A stretch of DNA of 22,432 nt from Salinisphaera sp. UBA6602 (GTDB taxonomy: Bacteria; Pseudomonadota; Gammaproteobacteria; Nevskiales; Salinisphaeraceae), in assembly GCA_002433465.1 (NCBI GenBank), contig DJIE01000182.1, forward strand, positions 24,102-46,533. Direction: 5' to 3'. Position 1 is the stretch's first letter. The number at the start of each line of letters is the position of its first letter. Of the stretch, positions 1 to 8,183 are shown piece by piece. The position numbers and the translations under genes are program-made. The notes under the pieces are model-generated. The model saw nothing but the letters and a program-made list of their open reading frames with translations. It had not been told where the DNA came from and did not search any database.

Positions 1-302
1 TGGCGCGCTGCCCATAGCCAGTCGGAGACGATCAGATCGACGCGCCCGCCCTGCAGCGCCACCGCCAGCGCGTTCTCCGAAGCCAGCGGCACCACCTCGA
101 TGGCCACATCGTGCTTTGCGGCCAGGCCATGGCGCTGGATCGTATCCATCTCCCAGCTGACGGTGCCGAACTTGAGCACGCCGATCCGCAGCGGCTCGTC
201 GACGTTATCCGGCGTATCGCCCGAACAGCCGCCCAGCAACGACACGAGCAGGATCAGACCTGCCAGCCATAGCCGCCTTGCACCACGCACGGGTGTCGTC
301 AT
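1..302 (-). CDS. ABC transporter substrate-binding lipoprotein, NitT/TauT-like (partial, C-terminus beyond window)
   Basis: The visible 100 residues begin with a basic n-region and a hydrophobic stretch ending in a lipobox (LLGGC, Cys near residue 26). This predicts a lipoprotein exported and anchored on the periplasmic side of a membrane. After a short acidic linker comes the pattern of periplasmic binding proteins of the nitrate/taurine type: RIGVLKFGTVSWEMD, then ALQGGRVDLIVSDWLWAAR. The reading frame is open to the left edge, so permease and ATPase genes could follow outside the window. The gene is divergent from the cytochrome c/flavoprotein pair, with about 280 bp between the two starts. 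Substrate cannot be told from this fragment. Family knowledge: similar binding proteins sit beside quinoprotein- and SoxYZ-associated clusters. A role in this module is inference. Confidence 0.8.
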   Translation of the reverse strand, partial: MTTPVRGARRLWLAGLILLVSLLGGCSGDTPDNVDEPLRIGVLKFGTVSWEMDTIQRHGLAAKHDVAIEVVPLASENALAVALQGGRVDLIVSDWLWAAR

Positions 303-583
303 GGATTCTCCTGCCCGATCTCTTGGCCGCACCGCCTCGACACCGTCGCCCTGGGTCGGCTCTTGCGCCGACCGCGTTATTCGTCATCCCGCCGCGTTTG
401 CACACGGGCCGGGATATATCGTTGTTTGAAAGCTTAAATTGCCCGCTAAGGGCCGCGGGGCGCAAGCCCGCGAATAGTCGCAGACCGTCCGGCAGGAACA
501 ATGCTCGGCAGGCGATGGCGCCGTTCGTCCGCCGTCCTGGCCCGCGCTTGCCGCCCGGGCGTGCCGGGCGTAGTTTCGAAAGG

Positions 584-901
584 ATGAGATATCGGGCCCG
601 TGTCATCGCCGCGCTGCTGACCGTGTTCGCCGCTGCCGTGGCGGCCGCGGGCGAAGGCGAGATGCTGGCGAGCGCCTGCAGTGCCTGCCACGGTCCAGAG
701 GGGCGCTCCGTTACCGGCCTGCCTTCGCTTGCCGGCATGAACCGGCATGTCTTCATGGACCGCATGCAGGCATTTCGCCACGGCGACGGGACGATCATGA
801 ACCGTATCGCCCCCGCCTACGACGCGGCACAGACCGCAGCCCTGGCCGACTATTTCGCCGCGCTCGACCGCGGCGACAACGAACAGCGCCATGCCCCGTA
901 G
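584..901 (+). CDS. Small periplasmic c-type cytochrome, likely partner of flavocytochrome c sulfide dehydrogenase
   Basis: This 105-residue protein starts with a signal peptide (basic start, then a run of Ala/Leu/Val ending near AAAGEGE). It carries one haem-binding motif, CSACH (Cys32, Cys35, His36), and a probable axial Met in GTIMNRIA (about Met72). It is a single-haem class I cytochrome acting in the periplasm. Its last 11 bases overlap the start of the flavoprotein gene, so the two are probably translationally coupled and form a haem/flavin pair like FccA/FccB or SoxE/SoxF. The chosen ATG gives a clean signal peptide. An upstream in-frame extension to 278 exists but encodes low-complexity Arg/Pro-rich sequence before the signal peptide, so I rejected it. 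A GGA next to the start is unusually close for a ribosome binding site. Confidence 0.85.
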   Translation: MRYRARVIAALLTVFAAAVAAAGEGEMLASACSACHGPEGRSVTGLPSLAGMNRHVFMDRMQAFRHGDGTIMNRIAPAYDAAQTAALADYFAALDRGDNEQRHAP

Positions 902-2177
902 CGATCGCCGAACCCTGTTGCGCGGGCTGGCCGGCGCGGCCGCGCTCGGCGCACTCGGCCTGCCGCTGCGTCGCGCACGGGCCGCGCCGCCGACGGTGGT
1001 GATTGCCGGCGGCGGTTTCGCGGGCGCCAGCTGTGCGCTTGCACTGCGCCGGCTCGCCCCCCAGCTGCGCGTAACGCTGGTGGATCGCCAGCCGCGTTTC
1101 GTCACCGGCCCGTTTTGCAATGCGGTGATCGCCGGCCTGCGCCCGATCTCGTCCATCACCCAGAGCCACGCCGGCCTGAGCGCGGCCGGCGTTCGCATCG
1201 TGCATGCCGATATCGACGGGGTCGAACCGGCCGCGCGCCGTATCCGGCTGGCCGACGGCCGCACCATCGGCGGCGACCGGCTGGTAATCGCCCCCGGTAT
1301 CGATTTCGACTGGGCCGCGATCGACGGCTACGGCCCGGCACAGGTCGAGCGTATTCCCCATGCCTGGCCCGGCGGCGCCGAAGCGCTGCGCACCCTGCGC
1401 CAACAGCTGCGGGCCATGCCCGACAACGGCCGGGTGGTGATCAGCGTGCCGGACAATCCCTATCGCTGCCCGCCGGGGCCCTACGAGCGGGCCAGCCTGA
1501 TCGCCCACTTTCTCAAGCAGCACAAACCGCAGGCCAGCGTGCTGATCCTCGACGCCAAGGATCATTTTTCCAAGGAGCCGCTGTTTCGCACCGCCTGGGG
1601 CACACGCTACGGCGAACGGCTGCAGTGGCGCGGCGGCCGGCGCGACGGCGCACGCGTGGTGGCGGTGGATAGCCAGAGCCGGCGCGTGCGTACGATCAGC
1701 GGCGACGAATACGCAGCCGACGTGCTCAATATCATTCCGCCGCAACGGGCCGGGCGTCTGGCGGGCGATGCCGGACTGACCGACGCCGCCGGCTGGGTGC
1801 CGGTCACGGCCCACGACTTCTCGGTAGCCGGCCACGCGGGCGTGCATGTGATCGGCGATGCCGCCCGTGCCGAGCCCATGCCCAAATCCGCCTATGCCGC
1901 CAACATGCAGGCAAAGCTGTGTGCCCATGCCATCGCCCGCGACCTGGCCGGCGAGCCGGCCGTGGAAACAAAGCTGATCAACGCCTGCTACAGCCTGGTA
2001 GCCCCGGACTACGGCATCAGCATTACCGAGGTATATCGGCTCGATGGCGATACGCTGGCCGCCATCGCAAACGCCGGCGGCATATCCGCGCTGGCGGCCG
2101 ACTCGCAAACCCGCGCCGCCGAAGCCGACTATGCCCGTGCCTGGTATCAAAACATCGTGCGCGACAGCTTCGGCTAG
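891..2177 (+). CDS. Flavocytochrome c sulfide dehydrogenase flavoprotein subunit (FccB/SoxF-like)
   Basis: A 428-residue FAD-dependent oxidoreductase. It begins with a twin-arginine signal (SDRRTLLRG followed by an Ala/Gly/Leu-rich h-region, cleavage near ARAAPP), consistent with folded, FAD-loaded export. The first dinucleotide-binding fold has VVIAGGGFAGASCA at about residues 36-50. A second FAD contact, GVHVIGDAA, lies near 317-325. The pair of cysteines that forms the redox-active disulfide in this family appears retained: Cys193 in YRCPPGPYER and Cys366 in NACYSLVAPDYG, within the C-terminal FCSD flavin-binding domain. Known family reaction: oxidation of sulfide to sulfur, with electrons passed to the partner cytochrome c. 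Here the upstream overlapping cytochrome gene supplies that partner. The neighbouring SoxYZ-like carrier raises the possibility that the real substrate is a carrier-bound persulfide rather than free sulfide; this is inference. Confidence 0.88.
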   Translation: MPRSDRRTLLRGLAGAAALGALGLPLRRARAAPPTVVIAGGGFAGASCALALRRLAPQLRVTLVDRQPRFVTGPFCNAVIAGLRPISSITQSHAGLSAAGVRIVHADIDGVEPAARRIRLADGRTIGGDRLVIAPGIDFDWAAIDGYGPAQVERIPHAWPGGAEALRTLRQQLRAMPDNGRVVISVPDNPYRCPPGPYERASLIAHFLKQHKPQASVLILDAKDHFSKEPLFRTAWGTRYGERLQWRGGRRDGARVVAVDSQSRRVRTISGDEYAADVLNIIPPQRAGRLAGDAGLTDAAGWVPVTAHDFSVAGHAGVHVIGDAARAEPMPKSAYAANMQAKLCAHAIARDLAGEPAVETKLINACYSLVAPDYGISITEVYRLDGDTLAAIANAGGISALAADSQTRAAEADYARAWYQNIVRDSFG

Positions 2178-2206
2178 CCGCGCCGGCCGGCGGCCCCGGC
2201 AAGCCG

Positions 2207-3142
2207 CTACTCGAGCGTCGCCTTTTCCAGCGCCGGATAGAGATACGTCACCGAGCGCCGGTATTCGGCCGGCTGTACGGCCAGCGCGGCCCAGCGCGGC
2301 GGCAGCGCTTCGAACATCAGTTCGGCAGCGCTGTCGCCGCGCGCCGCCCCCGCCTGCAGGCGCTCGACCAGCCAGCGCAGATAGGCACCGGTCTGCTCGA
2401 GCGGTGTGTCGTCGCTTGCCACCGGTCCGTGCCCGGGCACCACGATACGAAAGCCGGTACGGGCTGCGCCTGCCAGCGCCTGCTGCCAGCCGGCGATATC
2501 GCCATGCGGCGTGGCCGGCGCCCGGTCGTGGAATACGACGTCGCCGGCAAAGAGCACGCCGGTACGACGATCCAGAATCATGAGATCGGCCGGACTGTGC
2601 CCGGCCGTGGCGATCAGTTCGAGCCGGTGATCACCGTAGTCCACGACCGGCTCCATGTCGGGCATGATGATCTCATCCGGCACCACGGCCGATGTGCCAC
2701 GCATGGCTGCGCCGACGCGGTCGTAGAGATGTCGGGCCATCGCCTCGCCGGCGCTACGGATGGTCCGTGCGGTGGCCGGTAGCGCAGCAATAGGCACATC
2801 CGCGAAGGCGTTGTTGCCCAGAAAATGGTCGGCATGGGCATGGGTGATGTACACCCGCACCACCGGCCGGTCCGTGACGTGGGCGATGGCGGCGCGCATG
2901 GCCTCGCCGTAGAGGCGCGACGGGCCGGTATCGATCACCACCACGCCCTGCTCGGTCACGATGAAGCCGCTGTTGGCCACCGCGCCATGGTTGTCGAAAT
3001 CGAAGGCCTCGAGCGCGCCGAGGAATACATAGGTATCGGGCGCGATGCGTTGCGGGACCAGATCGTAATAGTCGTTGGCGCCAGCCGGCGTGATGGCACA
3101 CAGCAGCCACAGGCACAGCAGGACGATACAACGCGCCGACAT
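2207..3142 (-). CDS. Periplasmic MBL-fold metallohydrolase, quinoprotein relay/SoxH-like
   Basis: A 311-residue metallo-beta-lactamase-fold protein with an N-terminal signal peptide (hydrophobic Leu/Cys/Trp run ending near PAGAND). Zinc-site motifs are complete: THAHADH (His101, His103, Asp105, His106), AGHSPADL (His182), GDVVF (Asp201) and PGHGPV (His238). The family (quinoprotein relay system zinc metallohydrolase, related to SoxH) is typically encoded next to a fused SoxYZ-like carrier, exactly as here. I chose the ATG whose A overlaps the TGA of the upstream carrier gene (TGATG), which implies translational coupling; a GTG one codon earlier is possible. Likely role: hydrolysis of a thioester or thiol adduct on the carrier Cys. 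This is inferred from context and no substrate is known to me. It ends 29 bp from the convergent flavoprotein gene. Confidence 0.85.
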   Translation of the reverse strand: MSARCIVLLCLWLLCAITPAGANDYYDLVPQRIAPDTYVFLGALEAFDFDNHGAVANSGFIVTEQGVVVIDTGPSRLYGEAMRAAIAHVTDRPVVRVYITHAHADHFLGNNAFADVPIAALPATARTIRSAGEAMARHLYDRVGAAMRGTSAVVPDEIIMPDMEPVVDYGDHRLELIATAGHSPADLMILDRRTGVLFAGDVVFHDRAPATPHGDIAGWQQALAGAARTGFRIVVPGHGPVASDDTPLEQTGAYLRWLVERLQAGAARGDSAAELMFEALPPRWAALAVQPAEYRRSVTYLYPALEKATLE

Positions 3143-3957
3143 CACGGCGACGCGGCCCTGGCAGCCGGGGCTACGTCCTTGCCATAGCGCTGCCCCCGGA
3201 CGTCGCGCACCTCGATATGCAACGGTTCGCGGCCGGCAATATTCAGGGTGAATACCGCCGTGGTGGCCAGCGACTTGCCCGGGACCAGCCGTGCGCGCGG
3301 CTCGCCCGCGCTATCGCTTACGCTGATCCGGTCGATCGCGGGCACCGACTCGCTGTCCGACGCCGGCTGTCGAATACGAAACTTCAAGCGTTGATAACCT
3401 TCCGGTCGCGGCCAGACCTGCGCCTCGATGCCAGGCCCCGCGCCTGGCTCTGCTGCATCGCTCGCGGTCATGCTCGGCGCGGCACAGCCGCCGCCCTGGG
3501 CATCGATCCAGCGGCCGCCGATATGCCATACGCCGTCGCCCGTGAGTACGGCCGCCCGCAGGGGCGTGGCCTGGGCAAGGCGCAGGCCGAATCCCAGACT
3601 GAAATCGCGCGCTGCCGGCGCTGCGCCCGGAAAATAATCCAGCACCGCGCCGGGGGCGGCGGCATCCGCCAGTACGCGGATCTGGCGTACGTCTTCCAGG
3701 CCGGATATGCGCAGGAAAACCGGCGTGGCCCGGCCGTCTTCGCTCGCGCCCGGCGCGAACACCTGCACGCGTTCGTCGAACACAATCCGGGCGTCGCGAA
3801 AATGCTCGGCCACGATATAACGCCAGCGCGACGAGTCCAGCGGATCGGCCGGTATCGACACGGTGGTGGCTGCCGACGCGCCGAGCGCATACCCGAACAG
3901 GCACAGCCACAGCAGGCATGAGCCCGCGCGCATGCGCTGCCGACTCATGCTAGCCAT
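3142..3957 (-). CDS. Fused SoxYZ-like carrier protein (quinoprotein dehydrogenase-associated type)
   Basis: A 271-residue exported protein. A signal peptide (basic start, then CLLWLCLFGYALGASA) precedes a SoxY-like domain (about residues 30-160) that ends in AQGGGCAAP. Cys158 is equivalent to the carrier Cys of the SoxY GGCGG swinging arm. A short Ala/Pro/Gly linker leads to a SoxZ-like domain (about 175-260). In classical thiosulfate oxidation SoxY and SoxZ are separate chains and the Cys holds the sulfur intermediate; this fused form is a recognised variant associated with quinoprotein systems. The gene starts at the end of the M48 protease gene (ATG at 3957 overlaps its stop by 8 bp; an in-frame ATG at 3948 is an alternative). 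It ends in a TGATG overlap with the hydrolase gene, so three genes form one unit. What is loaded on Cys158 is unknown. Confidence 0.86.
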   Translation of the reverse strand: MASMSRQRMRAGSCLLWLCLFGYALGASAATTVSIPADPLDSSRWRYIVAEHFRDARIVFDERVQVFAPGASEDGRATPVFLRISGLEDVRQIRVLADAAAPGAVLDYFPGAAPAARDFSLGFGLRLAQATPLRAAVLTGDGVWHIGGRWIDAQGGGCAAPSMTASDAAEPGAGPGIEAQVWPRPEGYQRLKFRIRQPASDSESVPAIDRISVSDSAGEPRARLVPGKSLATTAVFTLNIAGREPLHIEVRDVRGQRYGKDVAPAARAASP

Positions 3958-5140
3958 CGATCGCGCGCAGCCTTGCCAGCCGCGCGGACCCGGGCGGATG
4001 GGTCGCAAACACCGCGGCATACCAGCGGTCCATGGTCGGCGCGGTGAGGTTGTTCGCCAGCAGTTTCTCCAGCGCCGAGATCAGCGCGGCCGGCTGGGCG
4101 TGTTCGGCGGCATAGGCATCGGCCTCGTATTCGTAGCGCCGCCGGCGCGCGGACTGCCAGCCCTGCAGCGGCCAGCCCAGCGCCGGCAACAACGGATAGG
4201 CCGCCACCGCGAGCAGCGCCGGCGCTATCGCCAGATCCGCCCACGCCGCAACCGTACCGATCGCGAGATAACCACCGAACAGAAGCACGGCCTGACTGGC
4301 ATAAAAACGCTGCAGATGACCACAGCGGTAATGACCGAGCTCGTGGGCCATGACGGCCTCCAGTTCTGCCGCCGACAGGTGAGTGATCAGCGTATCCGAA
4401 AGCACCACCCGCTTGGATCGGCCCAGGCCGGTGAAATAGGCGTTGGCCCCGCGCGAGCGGCGCGAGGTATCCACCACCAGGACCTGCTCAAGGCGGGTAC
4501 CGCAGCGCTGCATCATGGCCTCGAGGCGCTGACGCAGCTCGCCGGGCGCAAGCGGCTCGAAACGCTCGAACAGCGGCGCGATGAGATTCGGCCGTGCCCA
4601 GAACAGGAAAGCCGTGCCCACGATCATCAGCACCCCGCTCGCCGGCCAGGCCCAGCCGAACGGCGCCACGGCGAACGGCCACAGAACCCAGAGGCAAGCC
4701 GGCACCGCGAGCGTCGCATTGAGCATTACCCGGCGGGCGCTGTCGCCTGCGACCGCGGCGAACGTGCGGGTCGACATACCGGCGGTACGCTCGACGAACC
4801 GCCAGCGTGCCCACACCCGCATCTCGCACAGCAGCTGATCGAGGGCCGCGAATACGACAGCAAACGCCAGCACGCCGGCCCACGCGTAGGCCTCGAGGCC
4901 GGCATACAGGCCCGCGAGCGCGCCGCTGGCAAGCCAGAAGACGATACGTGCCACGCGTTCGAAGCCTGCCAGCCATTGAAATAGCGCCCGCCGCTGGCCA
5001 TAGCGCAGAAGCCGTTGCTGCGAAGGCGCGCGCAGCTCGGCCGCCAGATGGCGCCACTGGCGCAGACATACGATCGCCTCGAACACCAGCGACCCCAGCA
5101 GCCAGCCGGCCAGGCTCCAGAAAAGCACTGCGGCGCTCAT
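3950..5140 (-). CDS. M48 family (Ste24/CAAX-type) membrane zinc metalloprotease
   Basis: A 396-residue multi-spanning membrane protein. Hydrophobic segments lie near residues 3-25, 62-80, 85-104, 145-182 and 282-322. The catalytic zinc motif AHELGH (His266, Glu267, His270) is followed about 65 residues later by YEYEADAYA, whose Glu337 is the expected third zinc ligand. The arrangement matches Ste24-like CAAX endopeptidases rather than soluble M48 proteins. The start at 5140 places a transmembrane helix at the N-terminus; an upstream in-frame ATG (5254) would add a charged tail with no family character. It is the first gene of the overlapping protease - SoxYZ-like - MBL unit. Bacterial members are membrane-protein quality-control or processing proteases. 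A specific link to the sulfur carriers is only suggested by the gene overlap. Confidence 0.85.
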   Translation of the reverse strand: MSAAVLFWSLAGWLLGSLVFEAIVCLRQWRHLAAELRAPSQQRLLRYGQRRALFQWLAGFERVARIVFWLASGALAGLYAGLEAYAWAGVLAFAVVFAALDQLLCEMRVWARWRFVERTAGMSTRTFAAVAGDSARRVMLNATLAVPACLWVLWPFAVAPFGWAWPASGVLMIVGTAFLFWARPNLIAPLFERFEPLAPGELRQRLEAMMQRCGTRLEQVLVVDTSRRSRGANAYFTGLGRSKRVVLSDTLITHLSAAELEAVMAHELGHYRCGHLQRFYASQAVLLFGGYLAIGTVAAWADLAIAPALLAVAAYPLLPALGWPLQGWQSARRRRYEYEADAYAAEHAQPAALISALEKLLANNLTAPTMDRWYAAVFATHPPGSARLARLRAIDG

Positions 5141-5305
5141 CGACGAGGCAGCCCCGACACGGCACTGCCCGTTCGCGGCACCCTGCTTACGTCGCATTCG
5201 CTCGGTTTCATCGAGGGCGTAGTGTGGATCGCGAACCGGCGCGAACGCCGGCACACAACAGGCCGACGGCCCATAAATCGATTAATTGCGAGACGAGGAA
5301 CAGCC

Positions 5306-5872
5306 ATGACGATCACGATACATCCCAGCGTCGATAAAGGCATGACGCCGGCAGCAGAGAATTTCTCCGGCGGCACGCTGAAATGCCGCTGCAGCAAAGA
5401 CCCTGTCCAGGTCGAGGTTTCTTCCCAGTGCGCGCACAACCATGTCTGTGGCTGCACGATGTGCTGGAAACCCGAAGGCGCCACCTTCGCCCAGATCGCG
5501 GTGGTGCCCAGCGACAGCGTCAAGATCCGTGAAAACGAGAAGAAGCTGAAGGTCGTCAACGAGAACGCGGCGATCAAACGTCACGCCTGCCGCGACTGCG
5601 GCACCCACATGGTCGGGCATATCGAAGACAGCAAACATCCGTTCTACGGCCTCGACTTCATTCATACCGAACTCTCCGACGAGCAGGGCTGGGAACCGCC
5701 ACAGTTCGCGGCCTTCGTGTCGTCGATCATCGAAGCCGGCACCGACCCCAACCGGATGGGCGAAATCCGCCGCCACCTGCACGATGCCGGCCTGGAACCC
5801 TACGACTGCCTGTCGCCCACCCTCATGGATGTGATCGCGACCCATACAGCCAAGCAAAAAGGCGTGCTGTAG
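5306..5872 (+). CDS. gfa: S-(hydroxymethyl)glutathione synthase (glutathione-dependent formaldehyde-activating enzyme)
   Basis: A 188-residue cytosolic zinc protein matching Gfa over its full length. The zinc-binding cysteines are all present with family spacing: CRC (Cys27, Cys29), CGCTMC (Cys48, Cys50, Cys53) and CRDC (Cys95, Cys98). Gfa promotes condensation of formaldehyde with glutathione to S-hydroxymethylglutathione, the first step of glutathione-linked formaldehyde removal. The ATG is set by a good Shine-Dalgarno GAGGA at 5295-5299 with a 6-nt spacer; the longer upstream frame is non-coding in character. A strong hairpin terminator directly follows the gene. The dehydrogenase gene 170 bp further on is a plausible functional partner but is probably transcribed separately or by read-through. 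Confidence 0.92.
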   Translation: MTITIHPSVDKGMTPAAENFSGGTLKCRCSKDPVQVEVSSQCAHNHVCGCTMCWKPEGATFAQIAVVPSDSVKIRENEKKLKVVNENAAIKRHACRDCGTHMVGHIEDSKHPFYGLDFIHTELSDEQGWEPPQFAAFVSSIIEAGTDPNRMGEIRRHLHDAGLEPYDCLSPTLMDVIATHTAKQKGVL

Positions 5873-5881
5873 CACTGCCCT

Positions 5882-5914
5882 GCCGCCGGCTCGGCCCCGA
5901 GCCGGCGGCGTTTT
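5882..5914 (+). terminator. Rho-independent terminator after gfa
   Basis: A perfect 13-bp GC-rich inverted repeat (5882-5894 with 5897-5909, two-base loop in the strict pairing) is followed by G and four T, ten bases after the gfa stop codon. The short T tract makes it a moderate rather than strong terminator. Confidence 0.75.
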
Positions 5915-6043
5915 CGAGTGCGTTGCTGCAGCCAGGGCAAAAGTCTTTTCCCGGCGCGAGGTTCAGTGATATTGCGCATTCCACGGGCGCCGCGCCCGCA
6001 TGCAGGATGCAGATTCAAGCTTTCGAACAACAGCGAGCGCCTT

Positions 6044-7207
6044 ATGAAAGCACTCACCTGGCACGGCACCCACGACGTACGCGTCGACAACGTCGACGAT
6101 CCGACCATCCAGCAGGATCGCGATGCCATCATCAAGATCACCGCCACCGCGATCTGCGGCTCCGATCTGCACCTCTACAACGGCCTGATGGCCGGCATGC
6201 AGGCCGGCGACGTGCTCGGCCACGAGTTCATGGGCGAAGTCGTGGAAACCGGCTCGGCCGTGAACAATCTCAAAAAGGGCGATCGCGTGGTCGTACCCTT
6301 CACCATTTCCTGCGGCAGCTGCTTTTTCTGCAACAAGCATCTGTATTCGCTGTGCGACAACTCCAACCCGAACGCCGATCAGGCCGCCGAGCTGATGGGC
6401 CATTCGCCGGCCGCCCTGTTCGGCTATTCGCATGTGCTCGGCGGCATCCCCGGCGGCCAGGCCGAGTACGTGCGCGTACCCTATGCCGACGTCGGCCCGA
6501 TCAAGGTCGAATCCGACCTGCGCGACGATCAGCTGCTGTTTCTGTCGGACATCTACCCGACCGGCTACCAGGCCGTCGATCAATGCGATATGGAAGCCGG
6601 CGACACGGTCGCCATCTGGGGCTGTGGCCCGGTCGGCCAGTTCGCGATTCGCAGCGCCTGGATGATGGGCGCGGGCCGCGTCATCGCCATCGATCGCGTA
6701 CCCGAGCGCCTGAAGCTGGCCCAAGAAAAGGCCGGGGCCGAGGTGATCAACTTCGAAGAAGACGACGTCTACAGCAAGCTGCTCGACATGACCGGCGGGC
6801 GCGGGCCGGACTGCGGTATCGACTGCGTGGGCGCCGAAGCCCATGGTCAGGGCGATCCGGAAGCCATACGCCGCAGCGCGGATTCCACGGAAGACAATCA
6901 TCCGCATGCGATCAACGAAATGATCATGTCGGTACGCAAGGGCGGGCGGCTGTCGCTGCCGGGCGTCTATACCGACAAGGTGGACGGTTTCGCGATCAAC
7001 GCGCTGATGAACAAGTCGCTGTCGGTCAAGGGCGGCCAGACCCATATGCAGGGTTATCTCAAGGGCCTGCTCAATACCGTGGAACAGGGGCTGATCGACC
7101 CGTCGTTCATCATCACCCATCGCTACGGGCTGAGCGACGCGCCCCAGGCCTATGCCAACTTCAATGCCAAGGAAGATGGCTGCATCAAGGTGGTCATGAC
7201 GCCGTGA
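6044..7207 (+). CDS. Zinc-dependent alcohol dehydrogenase, formaldehyde-dehydrogenase-like
   Basis: A 387-residue medium-chain dehydrogenase. Catalytic zinc ligands are visible in TAICGSDLH (Cys38) and GHEFMGEV (His60, Glu61). The structural zinc lobe has four cysteines (Cys90, Cys93, Cys96, Cys104). The NAD(P)-binding Rossmann motif is [13 protein letters not shown] at about 193-205. An insertion around [16 protein letters not shown] and the segments [13 protein letters not shown] and [12 protein letters not shown] resemble the glutathione-independent formaldehyde dehydrogenase subgroup more than class III AdhC/FrmA. The neighbouring gfa argues for formaldehyde or S-hydroxymethylglutathione as substrate, but other alcohols cannot be excluded. 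The start gives the canonical N-terminus MKALTW; the 42-codon upstream extension is unlike the family. The gene ends in front of a shared bidirectional terminator. Confidence 0.88.
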   Translation: MKALTWHGTHDVRVDNVDDPTIQQDRDAIIKITATAICGSDLHLYNGLMAGMQAGDVLGHEFMGEVVETGSAVNNLKKGDRVVVPFTISCGSCFFCNKHLYSLCDNSNPNADQAAELMGHSPAALFGYSHVLGGIPGGQAEYVRVPYADVGPIKVESDLRDDQLLFLSDIYPTGYQAVDQCDMEAGDTVAIWGCGPVGQFAIRSAWMMGAGRVIAIDRVPERLKLAQEKAGAEVINFEEDDVYSKLLDMTGGRGPDCGIDCVGAEAHGQGDPEAIRRSADSTEDNHPHAINEMIMSVRKGGRLSLPGVYTDKVDGFAINALMNKSLSVKGGQTHMQGYLKGLLNTVEQGLIDPSFIITHRYGLSDAPQAYANFNAKEDGCIKVVMTP

Positions 7208-7248
7208 TAGAAGGCGTTTGAAACCACGACAGGACTGCGGGCCGAACG

Positions 7249-7278
7249 AAAAAAGGGGCGATGAATCGCCCCTTTTTC
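7249..7278. terminator. Bidirectional rho-independent terminator between convergent genes
   Basis: A 13-bp inverted repeat (7250-7262 with 7265-7277) has a GGGGCGAT/ATCGCCCC core flanked by six A on one side and five T on the other. It can therefore stop transcription from both the dehydrogenase gene (plus) and the universal stress protein operon (minus). It lies 41 bp after the dehydrogenase stop and 18 bp after the stress-protein stop. Confidence 0.88.
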
Positions 7279-7296
7279 TTGCGCGAAAACAATCTG

Positions 7297-8157
7297 CTAG
7301 CGCAGGATCAGTACCGGCAGGTTCGCATGACGAATCATTTCGGTGGTGGTGCTACCCACCAGCAGATGGCGGATGCGCGAATGGCCATAGGCGCCCATCA
7401 CCAGCATGTCGATATCATTGGCCTGTTCGTAGGCGCGCAGCGTGGCCTCGACCTCGCCCTCCTCGAGCACGGCGATCGTGACCTCGCCGCAGACAGCCTC
7501 GAGCGCGGCCTTGGCCTCGTCGAGCTTGTTGCGGCAGTCGTCGCTGGCATCGCCGACGAAAACCAGGTGACAGACCACGCCGGCAAACAGCGGGCTGGCG
7601 GCGATACGTTCGATCATCGCCTTCGAGGTACGGCTGCCGTCGAAGGCAACGACGATCCGCTCGGGGGTTTTGAACGCAGGCGGCGTAATCAGCATCGGGC
7701 AATGCAGCGAGCGAATCACCCGTTCGAGATTGGAACCCAGATGCTCGTGGGCGGTATCGGCGGTTTCACCGCGCTTGCCGAGCACGAGCAGGCGGGTTTC
7801 GCTTTCCATTTCCACCAGGGTTTCGGCCAGCGCGCCGTGGCGCTGGCGCGAGGCGGCATTGGCCACGCCGTCGGCCGCGGCGCGCTCGCAGGCGGCATCG
7901 AGCATGATCCGGCCCTGCTCGCGCTCCAGACGGGCGCGCTGCTCGTCGAGCTGCGCCAGCTCGGCAAGCAGGTGCTCGCGCGACCCGAGGCCGATCTGGC
8001 CACTCACGTCGGACTCGGCCGCGCGCCCGGTCTTGTCGATGACGTGCACGAAGGTCAGCCCGATATCCAGGCGCAGGCTCGCCCAGGCAGCCGCATCGCA
8101 GACCGCCTGGGAATAGGCCGACCCGTCGATACAAGCGGTGACGTGGCGCTCGCTCAT
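7297..8157 (-). CDS. Tandem universal stress protein (two UspA domains)
   Basis: A 286-residue cytosolic protein made of two Usp domains. The first spans about residues 3-155 and has a degraded nucleotide motif (GKRGETADTAHEHLGSNLERV). The second (about 163-286) starts ERIVVAFDGSRTSKAMIERI and ends with an intact ATP-binding signature G-x2-G-x9-G-S/T (GAYGHSRIRHLLVGSTTTEM). The second domain is thus expected to bind ATP, whereas the first probably does not bind it in the standard way. It lies 26 bp downstream of the SulP transporter on the same strand and is probably co-transcribed with it, suggesting stress or energy-linked control of transport. The start at 8157 follows GAGGAGTT-like ribosome-binding sequence on the minus strand. 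Confidence 0.92.
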   Translation of the reverse strand: MSERHVTACIDGSAYSQAVCDAAAWASLRLDIGLTFVHVIDKTGRAAESDVSGQIGLGSREHLLAELAQLDEQRARLEREQGRIMLDAACERAAADGVANAASRQRHGALAETLVEMESETRLLVLGKRGETADTAHEHLGSNLERVIRSLHCPMLITPPAFKTPERIVVAFDGSRTSKAMIERIAASPLFAGVVCHLVFVGDASDDCRNKLDEAKAALEAVCGEVTIAVLEEGEVEATLRAYEQANDIDMLVMGAYGHSRIRHLLVGSTTTEMIRHANLPVLILR

Positions 8158-8183
8158 GAGAACTCCTCGGTTACTTGTTGTTG

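Noticed and set aside
795..2150. A 451-codon minus-strand frame opposite the FCSD flavoprotein
   Set aside because: Shadow frame; the plus strand has the Tat signal, FAD motifs and conserved cysteines.
5140..5254. Upstream N-terminal extension of the M48 protease
   Set aside because: The extra 38 residues are charged, precede the natural membrane-helix N-terminus, and would occupy the divergent promoter region with gfa.
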